Of a stretch of DNA of 64,000 bases, positions 45,925 through 54,370 are shown in pieces. The notes below the pieces were generated by a model. That model was not told the DNA's origin and searched no databases. It saw only the letters and a program-made list of their open reading frames with translations. Origin of the DNA: Bacteroidota bacterium (lineage in GTDB: Bacteria > Bacteroidota > Bacteroidia > Chitinophagales > Saprospiraceae). The stretch is from positions 1 to 64,000 of the forward strand of contig CAUJDW010000158.1 of NCBI GenBank assembly GCA_963169455.1. Direction: 5' to 3'. Each line of letters begins with the position of its first letter. The stretch's first letter is position 1. The position numbers were made by a program, and so were the translations under genes.

Positions 45925-47163
45925 CTATTCCGCCAGGATTCCCCGCAGCACTTCCTCCCTGCCGTCGATGCCCTTCGGGATGGGCAGGCCGAGTATCCGG
46001 CATATCAATGGATAAACGTGTATATTCCGGAAAGAAGGGATGCTCAGCCCCGCTTTGAAAGCCGGGCCGTTGGCGTAAAAAATGGCGTGCATCTCCGGAA
46101 TTTCGGGGTCGAAGCCGTGCTCCCCACCCTGCCTGAACTGCCCGTTGCGGGCCTGGGCTATGCGGCGGGAATCCGACAGGTAATACCCGTATTCCGGCAG
46201 CAAAATGAAATCGCCCAGCCGGGGATTTTGCAGGCCTGAGCGATAGTAGGGGAATTCTTCTGTCCGCCAGGCCCTGAAGTGGTTTTCCCGCTCCCTGATG
46301 AATGCGTAGGCGCTGTCGGCGTCGGCGCCTTCCTTCAGATAGACGTGGGCGAGCGCGCCGTTGTTGGCGATCAGGTACCGGCCATCCTGATCCAGCGGGT
46401 CGAGGTTGATGAGCTTGTCAGGCCCGACATCCACCATGCCATGGTCGGAAACCAGGATGATATTGGCCGGCAGGCCGGTGCTTTTCACACCTTCGAACAG
46501 TTTGCCCAAAACGGCGTCGAGCTCCAGGAGCGCCTTGCTTATCTGGCTTTCATCTCCCGGCCCGTAGCGGTGCCCGGCATCATCCATCGTGGAAAAATAG
46601 AGGCTGATGAAATGCGGGCGCCGGGATTCGGGCAGGCTCAGCCACTCCAGCACCTGCTCCACCCTTTTTTCGTTGGGGATGGAGCCGTCGTAGGGGAAAT
46701 AATAGGATGGCCGCACACCCTGAATGTCTGCTTCCGAACCCACGAAAAAAAAGCTGGCAGCCACCATGCCGTTTTGCTCGGCATTTACCCAAAGCGGCGT
46801 TCCCCCGTACCAGCTGCCGTCCTCCACAGCGCTGCGTTTGCTGATCCGGTACAACTCGCCTCTGGCAGGGTCGTAAAAGGTGTTGTCAACAAGCCCGTGC
46901 TTTTCGGGATACATGCCCGTGGCTATGGTGTAATGGTTGGGAAAGGTCTTGGACGGGAAACTGGAGATCATCGAAGCGGCCTGCACGCCCTGCTCCACAA
47001 AGCGGCTGATATTCGGAGGGTGGAAGCGCGCTGTGTAGTCATAGCGGTACCCGTCACAGGACACCAGGATGACGTAGGGCTTGCCCAGCTGGCTGGCGTC
47101 GTTGGACTGGGCGGCGGCAAGGGCCGCCACGAACAAAAACAGCAGTTGAAAAAGGTGCTTCAT
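45925..47163 (-). CDS. Secreted nucleotide pyrophosphatase/phosphodiesterase-like enzyme
   Basis: The 412-residue alkaline phosphatase superfamily member has a signal peptide, metal site SCDGYRYDY, the catalytic Thr in FPSKTFPNHYTIATG, and later DHGMVDV and the GEHGFD segment. This is the NPP family (ectonucleotide pyrophosphatase/phosphodiesterase), which hydrolyses phosphodiester or pyrophosphate bonds outside the cytoplasm. Substrate preference is not deducible. A perfect -7 box (TATCTTTG) lies at 47189-47196 on the minus strand. Confidence 0.92.
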   Translation of the reverse strand: MKHLFQLLFLFVAALAAAQSNDASQLGKPYVILVSCDGYRYDYTARFHPPNISRFVEQGVQAASMISSFPSKTFPNHYTIATGMYPEKHGLVDNTFYDPARGELYRISKRSAVEDGSWYGGTPLWVNAEQNGMVAASFFFVGSEADIQGVRPSYYFPYDGSIPNEKRVEQVLEWLSLPESRRPHFISLYFSTMDDAGHRYGPGDESQISKALLELDAVLGKLFEGVKSTGLPANIILVSDHGMVDVGPDKLINLDPLDQDGRYLIANNGALAHVYLKEGADADSAYAFIRERENHFRAWRTEEFPYYRSGLQNPRLGDFILLPEYGYYLSDSRRIAQARNGQFRQGGEHGFDPEIPEMHAIFYANGPAFKAGLSIPSFRNIHVYPLICRILGLPIPKGIDGREEVLRGILAE

Positions 47164-47257
47164 GCCGGGTAGTTTTGCGGTTGAGCAGCAAAGATAATTT
47201 TAATGAGCGGCAATACTGCTTGCTTCCCTGCCCACCTGTACCCTTTTGTCCCGGGGC

Positions 47258-49975
47258 TCATTCCACCAAAAACTTTGTGGTTTTCCGGTAAGCGCCGGCG
47301 CCAAGCCTCAGGAAATACATCCCGTAGGGCAGGGCCAGATCGTATTGTTTCACAAAGGGCCCGCCCTGCGAGGCTACTTTTTCCACAAGCAGCCTTCTGC
47401 CTGTGATGTCCACCAACTCTATTATCAGATCGGCAGCTTCCGGAAGGCCGTCAACCACCAGCTGAAAATGGCCGCCGTTGGGGTTCGGAAGGACTTCCAT
47501 GGAGATGCCGCCGGCAGTTGGGGCGCCGGTTTTGACGGCCTCATCAAGGGTATTGCCTTCCCAGATGCCCCGCCCGAAAGTAGCTGCATATATTTTGTTC
47601 TCTTCGGGAAGGATTTCCAGCTCGCTGACGATCACGCTGGGCAGGTTGTCGCTGTAGGCTTCCCAGCCGGGCATGTCATCGTGATGCACGTACACGCCGA
47701 TGTCGGTGCCGATGTAAATGGCGTTCAGCTCGGAATCGGGGTCCTGCACGATGCAGTTCACCGGTATATTGGGCAGGTTGAAGGAAATATTTTCCCAGCT
47801 GTCCCCTCCGTCCGTGGTGCGGAAAACCTTGACCCCTTCGGCAAAGCCGCCGACGCTTACCCAGGCGAGGTTGGGGTCCTGCTCATCGGCGGCGACATAA
47901 GTGAAAAAGAGGCTGTCGGGCAGCCCGGCCGTGATGTTTTCCCAGCTTTGCCCCCCGTTTCGCGTGCGCCACATCTTACCCGGCTCGCCGGCGGAGTGGT
48001 AAATCCTGTGGGCCAGGTAGATGTGGGATGGGGCCGCCGGGGAGACGGCAAAAGAGGATGTCGGCGCCTGAAAGCCTGGAAAGTCGGAGATTTTTGTCCA
48101 GGAATTTCCACCGTTGGTTGATTTAAAGAGGTTGGTGTAGGCCACATAAAGCACGCCGGGGTTGCCCGGCTCCAGCATGAAGGGCGTCGTCCAGGCTGCC
48201 CGCTCTCCGGGTTCGGCGGGAATGTCGTTGCTGATGGAGAAAAAATTATCGCCGCCGTCGAAGGAGGCCACGATGTTGCCGAACTGGGAAGAACCATACA
48301 AAATAGCCGGATTGACGGGGTGGATCAGGCACTCCATGCCATCGCCGCCGATTGTATTGACCCAGCTGCCGGCCTGCTTGATCCAGGTCGAATTGTCCTG
48401 CGCGCCGGCGATGAGGTCGCCGGGAACGGACCGGCTGAGGCCCAGGCGGTAGAAGGAGGTGATCTGCATGCCGCCGGCCAGGTCTTCCCACTGGGTCTGA
48501 AAGGCATAGCCTTCCACATTGAAGAGAGAATCCACGGAGCCCGGCACGATCTCATCTGTGCGGCTCAGGCCGCCGTCGTTGCAGGCGTATATCTTGCCAT
48601 CGAGGGGGTTGTGGGCCAGGAAGTGCTGGTCGGCATGGATGCTTTGGCTGTTTTCCGAGCCGACCCAGTAAGAGGCGATCTTCCAGCTTAGGCCGCCATC
48701 CTCCGAGCACCAGATGTTGATGCCGCCGGTATAAATCCGCTCGGGGTCGGCGGGATCCACGAGGATAGTGAGGTCGTAGGTGCCCTGCCCGCCGCTGCCG
48801 CCGCCATCGTACCAGTGCAGGATGTTGGGGGAGGTGGAGCGCAGTTGCCAGCTCTGGCCGGCATCGGTAGAGCGGAAGAGGCCGTAAAAGCCCCGCTGCA
48901 TATCGCAAGCCAGGGCGTAAACATAGCCGGGGTCGGAAGGCGAGATGGCCAGCTCGATCCGCTGCACGGCGTTGACGGCGGGGATGCCTGCATCGAGCGG
49001 TTCCCAGCTCTGGCCGAAGTCCGTGGATTTCCAGATGCCGGCCTGGCCCTGGCCGAGAGTGGCCAGGAAGGCGGAAGAAGCAAAGAGGGTATTGGGGTCG
49101 GCCGGGCTCCTTTCGATATCGAATATCATATCGCCGAAGGCAGGCTGCCAGCTTTCGCCCCCGTCGTTTGAGGTTTCCACACCGAAAATGCCGGCAGCCA
49201 CCAGGCGCTGGCCGTCTTCATGGTGGACAAACACGCGTCGGGTGAGGCTGCCGTCCCGCTCGCTCTGCTCGAAAGTGAGGCCGGTGGGCGCCCAGTTCAG
49301 GCCGCCGTCGGAGGATTTGAAGACGCCCATGCCGTAATGGGTGTGGCGCTTCCGGTCGTCGAGGTCGAGGCCCACGGCCACGTAGGCGTAATCGCCCACG
49401 GCGGCGTACATCTCGTCGGGGTTATTGGGGTTGACGGCAATATCGCTGATGCGCAGGATGGGCAGCCCGTCCGAAAGGGGTATCCAGCTCTGGCCGCCGT
49501 TGGCCGTTTTCCAGATGCCTCCCTGGGCTACCCCCACCCAGAAGGTATTCGGGTCGGTAGGATGGAAGGTGATGCAGTTGATCCGGCCCATGCCCCTGAT
49601 GATATAGGGGCGGCCCAGGATGGGGTATTGCTCCGGGCCTGCCGGCAACCAGGATGGGTTGCGGCTGGCCACCCTGTTCTTTTCGGCGGCGGCCTTCTCC
49701 ATGGCTGCCCGGAAGAGGGGCAACTGGCTGGCGAAGCTGCCCCCTGCGCCGGCGCGGACGGCCTGTTCGTGGAGCCATCGCGCGTACCACTTCCAGCCCC
49801 TGGCCTCGTCCGGGCCGGCCTCTTTGGCCCATTGTTCAAAAGCGGCTTCCAAATGGTGGTATTGCAGGCTTTCCCCCTTTTTCAGGCTAACGGCATCGAA
49901 GGCGGGCTGTGAAAAAAGAGCGGTTGCCAGGCAAAGGAACGGAAGGCACAGGGCGAGTCGCAGCGTTGGATTCAT
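47258..49975 (-). CDS. T9SS-exported BNR/sortilin-like repeat protein
   Basis: The 905-residue protein has a signal peptide (cleavage near LFSQP), about ten BNR/Asp-box blades (SxDGGxSWxx pattern, e.g. STDAGQSWQL, SNDGGESWQP) forming one or two beta-propellers, and a C-terminal T9SS type A sorting domain (VLPNPNGGHFQLVV, GMYFLRLGAG). It is cell-surface or secreted through the gliding/type IX system. I start at MNPTLRLALCLP, where the signal peptide begins. The TrpF-like gene ends 47 bp upstream. Confidence 0.92.
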   Translation of the reverse strand: MNPTLRLALCLPFLCLATALFSQPAFDAVSLKKGESLQYHHLEAAFEQWAKEAGPDEARGWKWYARWLHEQAVRAGAGGSFASQLPLFRAAMEKAAAEKNRVASRNPSWLPAGPEQYPILGRPYIIRGMGRINCITFHPTDPNTFWVGVAQGGIWKTANGGQSWIPLSDGLPILRISDIAVNPNNPDEMYAAVGDYAYVAVGLDLDDRKRHTHYGMGVFKSSDGGLNWAPTGLTFEQSERDGSLTRRVFVHHEDGQRLVAAGIFGVETSNDGGESWQPAFGDMIFDIERSPADPNTLFASSAFLATLGQGQAGIWKSTDFGQSWEPLDAGIPAVNAVQRIELAISPSDPGYVYALACDMQRGFYGLFRSTDAGQSWQLRSTSPNILHWYDGGGSGGQGTYDLTILVDPADPERIYTGGINIWCSEDGGLSWKIASYWVGSENSQSIHADQHFLAHNPLDGKIYACNDGGLSRTDEIVPGSVDSLFNVEGYAFQTQWEDLAGGMQITSFYRLGLSRSVPGDLIAGAQDNSTWIKQAGSWVNTIGGDGMECLIHPVNPAILYGSSQFGNIVASFDGGDNFFSISNDIPAEPGERAAWTTPFMLEPGNPGVLYVAYTNLFKSTNGGNSWTKISDFPGFQAPTSSFAVSPAAPSHIYLAHRIYHSAGEPGKMWRTRNGGQSWENITAGLPDSLFFTYVAADEQDPNLAWVSVGGFAEGVKVFRTTDGGDSWENISFNLPNIPVNCIVQDPDSELNAIYIGTDIGVYVHHDDMPGWEAYSDNLPSVIVSELEILPEENKIYAATFGRGIWEGNTLDEAVKTGAPTAGGISMEVLPNPNGGHFQLVVDGLPEAADLIIELVDITGRRLLVEKVASQGGPFVKQYDLALPYGMYFLRLGAGAYRKTTKFLVE

Positions 49976-50021
49976 ACTGGAGTTTTTTTGTGAAAATAAG
50001 CCATTTCGGCATTTCCCTGTC

Positions 50022-50663
50022 TTATTCTTCCACCCTGGCCGCTTCAAAAAGTTCATCTAACTCGTCGAATGACTTAAAGCCGACTTTTTCTTCCGCCCCG
50101 CCCTGCACGCTGATGCCATAAGGGCGGATGCGGCCCAGCACTTCGGCGGCATCCGAGCTCTGAAGCCCGATGCCGAGCAGTATCTGGAATTCCCGGCAGA
50201 GGGCGTGCAGTTTTTCCCTGTGGCCTGCCTCAAGATCGCTCCAGCGCAGGCCGTTTTTGTCGAAATTGAGCAGGAAGATATCAACCGAGGCCCTGTTGCG
50301 GCCCATTTGTTCGGCAACGGCATCCATGTCCTCTGCCGATTCCACAACGATTTCCTGTATGAGCGGCACGCCCAGGCCGAGGGAGTCCAGGGCGGGCAGG
50401 TCGGCGAACATGCCCACCTGTACGGCGTCCAGCCCGAGTTCGCCGATGGCTGCCTTGATTTCTTCCGGAGCTTGCAGGCCGAACTCCCCGACGATTTTCA
50501 CCCCGTCCACCCATTCCCGGATCGCCTTCATCAGCTCGGGCCGGATACAGCTATCGGCGCCCGAGTCTAAATTGAACCCCAGCCATTCCACTTCCCAGGC
50601 GGCGAAGTAGCGGGCATCGGTGAGGTTGGCCACTGAACTGGCCTTGACTTTAGTCTTCAGCAT
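50022..50663 (-). CDS. TrpF-like (phosphoribosylanthranilate isomerase fold) protein without the catalytic Cys
   Basis: The 213-residue (beta/alpha)8 protein resembles TrpF in its LTDARYFAAWEVEWLGFNL opening and the RPYGISVQGGAEEKVGFKS end. The usual first-strand motif K(I/V)CG is replaced by KVKAS, so the general-base Cys is absent. It is probably not an active isomerase. Paralogues of this kind are common in Bacteroidota and of unknown role. No other trp gene is close. Confidence 0.7.
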   Translation of the reverse strand: MLKTKVKASSVANLTDARYFAAWEVEWLGFNLDSGADSCIRPELMKAIREWVDGVKIVGEFGLQAPEEIKAAIGELGLDAVQVGMFADLPALDSLGLGVPLIQEIVVESAEDMDAVAEQMGRNRASVDIFLLNFDKNGLRWSDLEAGHREKLHALCREFQILLGIGLQSSDAAEVLGRIRPYGISVQGGAEEKVGFKSFDELDELFEAARVEE

Positions 50664-50724
50664 AAACCAACTGTTGGGCTGTTTTGTCTCTCTGTAAATA
50701 GAGGAAATATGGCGCCGGATTTTT

Positions 50725-50732
50725 TAATTTTG
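50725..50732 (+). promoter_or_regulatory. -7 box of the ATL gene
   Basis: TAATTTTG lies 39 bp before the chosen ATG; the track's ATG at 50733 directly follows it. Confidence 0.45.
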
Positions 50733-50771
50733 ATGGCTCAGGCGCATTCCGGCGGCAAAAATACGCAATTA

Positions 50772-51116
50772 ATGAGGCAACCGACGTACTACGAACTGGT
50801 TTATGCCGTGGTAAAGCTGATTCCCCGGGGCAGGGTGAGCACCTACGGCGCCATTGCGGATTTTCTGGCGCTGGGTTCCGCCCGCATGGTGGGCTGGGCG
50901 CTGAACAAGAGCTATACTGCCGGCGGCGTACCCGCCCACCGCGTGGTCAACCGCAGGGGAGAGCTGAGCGGCCGCAACCACTGGCCTTCCCCTTCCATGA
51001 TGCAGGAAATGCTCGAACAGGAAGGCGTATCCGTTGAAGACAATCGCGTGAAGGACTTCGGGCGCCTGTTCTGGAGCCCTGCCGAACTGGGGGAAAACTT
51101 CGAAATTCATATTTAA
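50772..51116 (+). CDS. Alkyltransferase-like (ATL) DNA-repair protein
   Basis: The 114-residue protein matches the C-terminal DNA-binding domain of O6-alkylguanine transferases: IPRGRVSTYGAIADFL, ARMVGWALNKS, and VPAHRVVNR. The acceptor Cys of the PCHRV motif is Ala here. ATL proteins bind O6-alkylguanine without removing the alkyl group and recruit nucleotide excision repair. I start at MRQPTYYELV, as in the family; the track start crosses the -7 box. Confidence 0.92.
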   Translation: MRQPTYYELVYAVVKLIPRGRVSTYGAIADFLALGSARMVGWALNKSYTAGGVPAHRVVNRRGELSGRNHWPSPSMMQEMLEQEGVSVEDNRVKDFGRLFWSPAELGENFEIHI

Positions 51117-51140
51117 CCAAACCGAATAAAGCAATTGGCC

Positions 51141-51581
51141 ATGAGAAACATCTTACTTCTGCTCTTTACCGCCTTTTCAACAGCCACTGCCGCTCTGGCG
51201 CAGCCCTCACCCGTGGGGATATGGAAAACCATCGATGACAAAACCGGCGAGGCCAAGTCCCACCTCGAGGTTTACGAACAGGGCGGCCAGTACTACGGCA
51301 AGGTCGTCAAACTGCTCAAATCCAGCCCCGACAAAAAATGCACCGAGTGCCCCGGGAGCAAAAAAAACCAGCCCATACTCGGCATGGTGGTGCTCGAAGG
51401 CATGAAACCCCACGAAGATTACTGGAGGAAAGGCAAGATACTCGACCCCGAAAGCGGCAATGAATACGGCTGCACAATCTGGTTCGAAAAAGGCAAGCCC
51501 AATGAACTGAAAGTACGGGGCATCCACTGGACGGGGCTCTACCGCACCCAGACCTGGTACAGAGTGAACCAGGGCAGCTGA
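51141..51581 (+). CDS. DUF2147 family secreted protein
   Basis: The 146-residue protein has a signal peptide (cleavage near ALAQP) and a lipocalin-like beta barrel with DUF2147 motifs SPVGIWKTIDDKTGEAKS, GQYYGKVVKL, and LKVRGIHWTGLYRTQTW. DUF2147 is widespread; function is unknown. Two Cys in KKCTECPG may form a metal site or disulfide. It lies 24 bp after the ATL gene, so they may be cotranscribed. Confidence 0.9.
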   Translation: MRNILLLLFTAFSTATAALAQPSPVGIWKTIDDKTGEAKSHLEVYEQGGQYYGKVVKLLKSSPDKKCTECPGSKKNQPILGMVVLEGMKPHEDYWRKGKILDPESGNEYGCTIWFEKGKPNELKVRGIHWTGLYRTQTWYRVNQGS

Positions 51582-51688
51582 AAAAAGTGCTGATAAAGTG
51601 CGGATAAGGAGCAATATTAACTTTTGCTATCCAGTTTTATAAGGGATTCGACGGAAGAAAATCAAATTCCTCTATCAAAATTTTCTGT

Positions 51689-51925
51689 ATGAAGCAAAAA
51701 TTTACACCGGACTTTCTTATCAAGTACCTTTACAGCGAAACAAGCGCTGCCGAAAGGCTCGGGATCGACGAAGCGCTGTTTGAGGACCTGCCCCTGAGGG
51801 AAGAGTTCGAAAACCTGCAACAGGCCTTTCATCAACTGCCGCGGGTTACTTTCTCTCCTTCCCGAAACACCATCCAGGGCATCCTGAAATACAGCGAGCG
51901 CACCGCTCTCGAAAAACAGCCCTGA
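51689..51925 (+). CDS. Small hypothetical protein
   Basis: The 78-residue, acidic and helical protein opens MKQKFTPDFLIKYLYSETSA and ends with QGILKYSERTALEKQP. It resembles small Bacteroidota proteins that look like the start of an anti-sigma factor, but has no zinc ligands or transmembrane helix. The start is the only ATG. A strong hairpin (51948-51980) follows. Confidence 0.7.
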   Translation: MKQKFTPDFLIKYLYSETSAAERLGIDEALFEDLPLREEFENLQQAFHQLPRVTFSPSRNTIQGILKYSERTALEKQP

Positions 51926-51947
51926 AACAAGGCTTTTTAGCTGCAAA

Positions 51948-51985
51948 AAAGCCCTTGGCGAACCTTCCGCCAAGGGCTTTCTCTT
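51948..51985 (+). terminator. Terminator after the small hypothetical gene
   Basis: AAAGCCCTTGGCG and CGCCAAGGGCTTT form a perfect 13-bp stem with a 7-base loop, followed by CTCTTT. The A-run on the left arm makes it potentially bidirectional. Confidence 0.75.
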
Positions 51986-51986
51986 T

Positions 51987-52065
51987 AAGAGCATGTTTGG
52001 AGGCCAGCCTATGAGCTAAAAAAGGCCACTTTTCGCTTTCAAATCCGGCCTCCAAACATGGTCTA
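51987..52065. mobile_element. MITE-like palindromic element, deleted inverted copy
   Basis: The sequence AAGAGCATGTTTGGAGGCC, GAGCTAAAAAAGGCC and the right end (CTTTTCGCTTTCAAATCCGG, then GGCCTCCAAACATGGTCT) equal the reverse complement of the long element with about 85 bp removed from the centre. It sits between the terminator and the recA promoter region. One end has a base change (GGTCTA for GCTCTA). Confidence 0.75.
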
Positions 52066-52083
52066 ATGCCCTAACCCCTGTGA

Positions 52084-52133
52084 GTAAATTCGGGTAATTT
52101 TCAGTAATTGTGGGTAAAATTGGGAAAATTGCA
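52084..52133. repeat. Five 10-bp phased A/T repeats upstream of recA
   Basis: GTAAATTCGG, GTAATTTTCA, GTAATTGTGG, GTAAAATTGG and GAAAATTGCA begin at 52084, 52094, 52104, 52114 and 52124, an exact 10-bp period. The repeats place A/T tracts on one helix face, consistent with DNA curvature or a cooperatively bound regulator just upstream of the recA -33 box. Confidence 0.65.
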
Positions 52134-52142
52134 GCGTTTTGC

Positions 52143-52173
52143 TTGTATGTGCCAAACAAAAGATTTATTTTTG
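52143..52173 (+). promoter_or_regulatory. recA promoter
   Basis: TTG at 52143-52145, 20 bp, TATTTTTG at 52166-52173. ATG is 40 bp downstream. I see no LexA-type palindrome (CTGT-N8-ACAG); SOS control in Bacteroidota uses other motifs. Confidence 0.7.
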
Positions 52174-52212
52174 TCAGACGCTGAAACAAAAAGTTGAACA
52201 AACATCACCTCA

Positions 52213-53307
52213 ATGTCCAATATCAACCAACAAGACCAGGACCGGGACTCAAAACTCAAAGCGCTTCAACTCACCGTTGACCGGCTTGAAAAGACTTATG
52301 GAAAGGGGATCATCATGCGCCTGGGCGACCAGAACGTCATGGAAGTCGATGTCATCCCCAGTGGCTCTCTGGGGCTCGATATCGCCCTCGGCGTAAACGG
52401 CCTTCCGCGGGGCCGGGTCATCGAGATCTACGGCCCGGAATCTTCCGGTAAAACGACGCTGGCCATCCACGCCATCGCCGAGAGCCAGAAGCAGGGGGGG
52501 ATCGCCGCTTTCATAGACGCCGAACACGCCTTCGACCGCAGCTATGCCAAAGCCCTGGGGGTAGATACGGAAAACCTGCTCATCTCTCAGCCCGACAACG
52601 GGGAACAGGCGCTGGAAATTGCCGAAAACCTCATCCGCTCAGGGGCTATCGACATTATCGTCATCGACTCCGTGGCAGCCCTGGTGCCGCGCAGTGAGAT
52701 CGAAGGGGAAATGGGCGACTCCAAGATGGGCCTGCAGGCCCGCCTCATGTCACAGGCAATGCGCAAACTGACGGCGACCATAGGGCGCACGGGCTGCTGC
52801 TGCGTCTTCATCAACCAGCTCCGGGAAAAGATCGGGGTCATGTTCGGCAACCCGGAAACGACTACCGGCGGCAACGCCCTGAAGTTCTATGCCTCCATGC
52901 GCCTGGATATCCGCCGCGCAGGCACCGCCATCAAAGACAAGGAAGGCAATGTGATCGGCAACCAGGTCAAAGTCAAAGTGGTGAAAAACAAACTGGCGCC
53001 CCCCTTCCGGGTCGCAACCTTCGATATCATGTTCGGGGAAGGCATTTCCAAAACGGGTGAGATCGTCGACCTGGGCTCCGAACACGACATCATCCAGAAA
53101 AGCGGGGCATGGTATAGCTACGACGGAGCCAAGATAGCCCAGGGGCGCGACGCAGCCAAACAGTTCCTCATGGACAACCCGGAACTGGCCGCCGAGATCG
53201 AACGCAAGGTCAAAGCCAAAATCCTGGGGCTGCCGGAAGAAAACGACGCACAGAAAAACGGCCAGAAACAGAAGAAAGCTGAAAAGCCTGAAAAGGAAGA
53301 AGCCTGA
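52213..53307 (+). CDS. recA: RecA recombinase
   Basis: The 364-residue protein has the N-terminal polymerisation segment ([15 protein letters not shown]), Walker [10 protein letters not shown] (residues 74-82), the [19 protein letters not shown] Walker B/L1 region, and loop L2 near [14 protein letters not shown]. The C-terminus is acidic and Lys/Glu-rich. It mediates homologous recombination, DNA repair and SOS induction. The start MSNINQQ is the first ATG after the promoter. Confidence 0.99.
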   Translation: MSNINQQDQDRDSKLKALQLTVDRLEKTYGKGIIMRLGDQNVMEVDVIPSGSLGLDIALGVNGLPRGRVIEIYGPESSGKTTLAIHAIAESQKQGGIAAFIDAEHAFDRSYAKALGVDTENLLISQPDNGEQALEIAENLIRSGAIDIIVIDSVAALVPRSEIEGEMGDSKMGLQARLMSQAMRKLTATIGRTGCCCVFINQLREKIGVMFGNPETTTGGNALKFYASMRLDIRRAGTAIKDKEGNVIGNQVKVKVVKNKLAPPFRVATFDIMFGEGISKTGEIVDLGSEHDIIQKSGAWYSYDGAKIAQGRDAAKQFLMDNPELAAEIERKVKAKILGLPEENDAQKNGQKQKKAEKPEKEEA

Positions 53308-53355
53308 ACGCACTCCGGCCAATAGCGCTGCTGCGTGAACAGGTAAACGATAAAC

Positions 53356-53403
53356 AAAAGTAAAGCCGGATTTTGGCTGCAGCCAAAATCCGGCTTTACT
53401 TTT
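53356..53403. terminator. Perfect 48-bp palindrome: bidirectional terminator
   Basis: AAAAGTAAAGCCGGATTTTG... is perfectly self-complementary over 48 bp and ends in TTTT on both strands. It separates convergent recA and rnfB. Confidence 0.9.
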
Positions 53404-53417
53404 GCCAGGGCCTCTGC

Positions 53418-54284
53418 TTAGGAAAAACCCATTCCCCGCTCCCCTTTCCGGATGATCTTTTTGCTTTCCCTGCCTTTTACTACTCCCTCTTCATCATCCA
53501 GCCAGACGATGGCGCCGGTGGGGCATCTCTGGATGGGGGCCTGCGTGTTGTGGTTTTTCGAATAATCGACCACCGGGAGGTTGTTGATCATGGAAATCAG
53601 GCCGCCGGGAGCGTCCATGGCGCATTTGCCGCAGGCCGTGCAACCGACCTGGCAATCTTCCAGGACTTCATCGCCGGCATCCAGATTTTTGCAGGCTACC
53701 CAGAGGCGATTGCTGATTGGCTGCAGGGAGAACAGTTCCTTGGGGCAGGCTTCCACACAGTCGCCGCAGGCGGTGCACTTGTCGACATCCACCACCGGAA
53801 GAGAGAAAGGGTTCATGGTGATGGCGTCAAAGTCGCAGGCCACTTCGCAGTCGCCGAATCCCAGGCAGCCCCAGAAACAGCCCTTGCCCCCACCGGAGAC
53901 CAGCGAAGCTGCCTGGCAGGTCTTCACGCCCTGGTACCTGGCGCGGTTGAGGGCGACGTTGATGCCGCCGGCGCAGGCCAGCCGGGCCACAATTTTCTCT
54001 TCAGCGCCCAGGGCGACGCCCAGGTAATCGGCAATTTTCTGCCGGCCTGCATCCGTACTCACCGTGCATTTGCCGGGCAACGCCCTGCCGCTCACCAGGG
54101 CCTCCGCAAAGGGCCGGCAACCCGGAAAGCCGCATGCCCCGCAGTTGGCGTGGGGCAGAAGGTCTTCAACAATGTCGATGCGCGGATCTTCATAAACGTA
54201 CAGCTTCTTGTTGGCCAGAATGAGCATCAGGGCCAGCAAAAGGGTGAGGCTACCCAGCGCGACAAGAGCAATAATGATCGTCAT
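53418..54284 (-). CDS. rnfB: Rnf complex subunit RnfB (Fe-S ferredoxin-type)
   Basis: The 288-residue protein has an N-terminal transmembrane helix (about 1-25), the 4Fe-4S motif NCGACGFPGCRPF, CFWGCLGFGDCEVAC and CTACGDCVEACP. It would pass electrons from ferredoxin into the Rnf ion pump. The last motif, CQVGCTACGKCAMDAP, lacks the fourth Cys of the canonical CxxCxxCxxxCP, so one cluster is atypical or lost. It is separated from the other rnf genes by the FNR gene, an unusual order. Confidence 0.93.
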   Translation of the reverse strand: MTIIIALVALGSLTLLLALMLILANKKLYVYEDPRIDIVEDLLPHANCGACGFPGCRPFAEALVSGRALPGKCTVSTDAGRQKIADYLGVALGAEEKIVARLACAGGINVALNRARYQGVKTCQAASLVSGGGKGCFWGCLGFGDCEVACDFDAITMNPFSLPVVDVDKCTACGDCVEACPKELFSLQPISNRLWVACKNLDAGDEVLEDCQVGCTACGKCAMDAPGGLISMINNLPVVDYSKNHNTQAPIQRCPTGAIVWLDDEEGVVKGRESKKIIRKGERGMGFS

Positions 54285-54345
54285 ATCGGATTTATGTAGT
54301 TATCGGTTGCCGGCTGCCCGAAGTTTTGATTGCAAGCCGGAACCA

Positions 54346-54360
54346 GAAACTTTAAACCTG
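54346..54360. repeat. Dispersed 15-mer repeat between rnfB and FNR genes
   Basis: GAAACTTTAAACCTG is identical to 43214-43228; the adjacent bases GAAACCAGGAAC continue the pattern. It is a fragment of a short repeat family. Confidence 0.55.
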
Positions 54361-54370
54361 AAACCAGGAA

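Noticed and set aside
50022-50663. Active TrpF of tryptophan biosynthesis
   Set aside because: Catalytic Cys position is not Cys, and no trp genes are adjacent; kept as TrpF-like.
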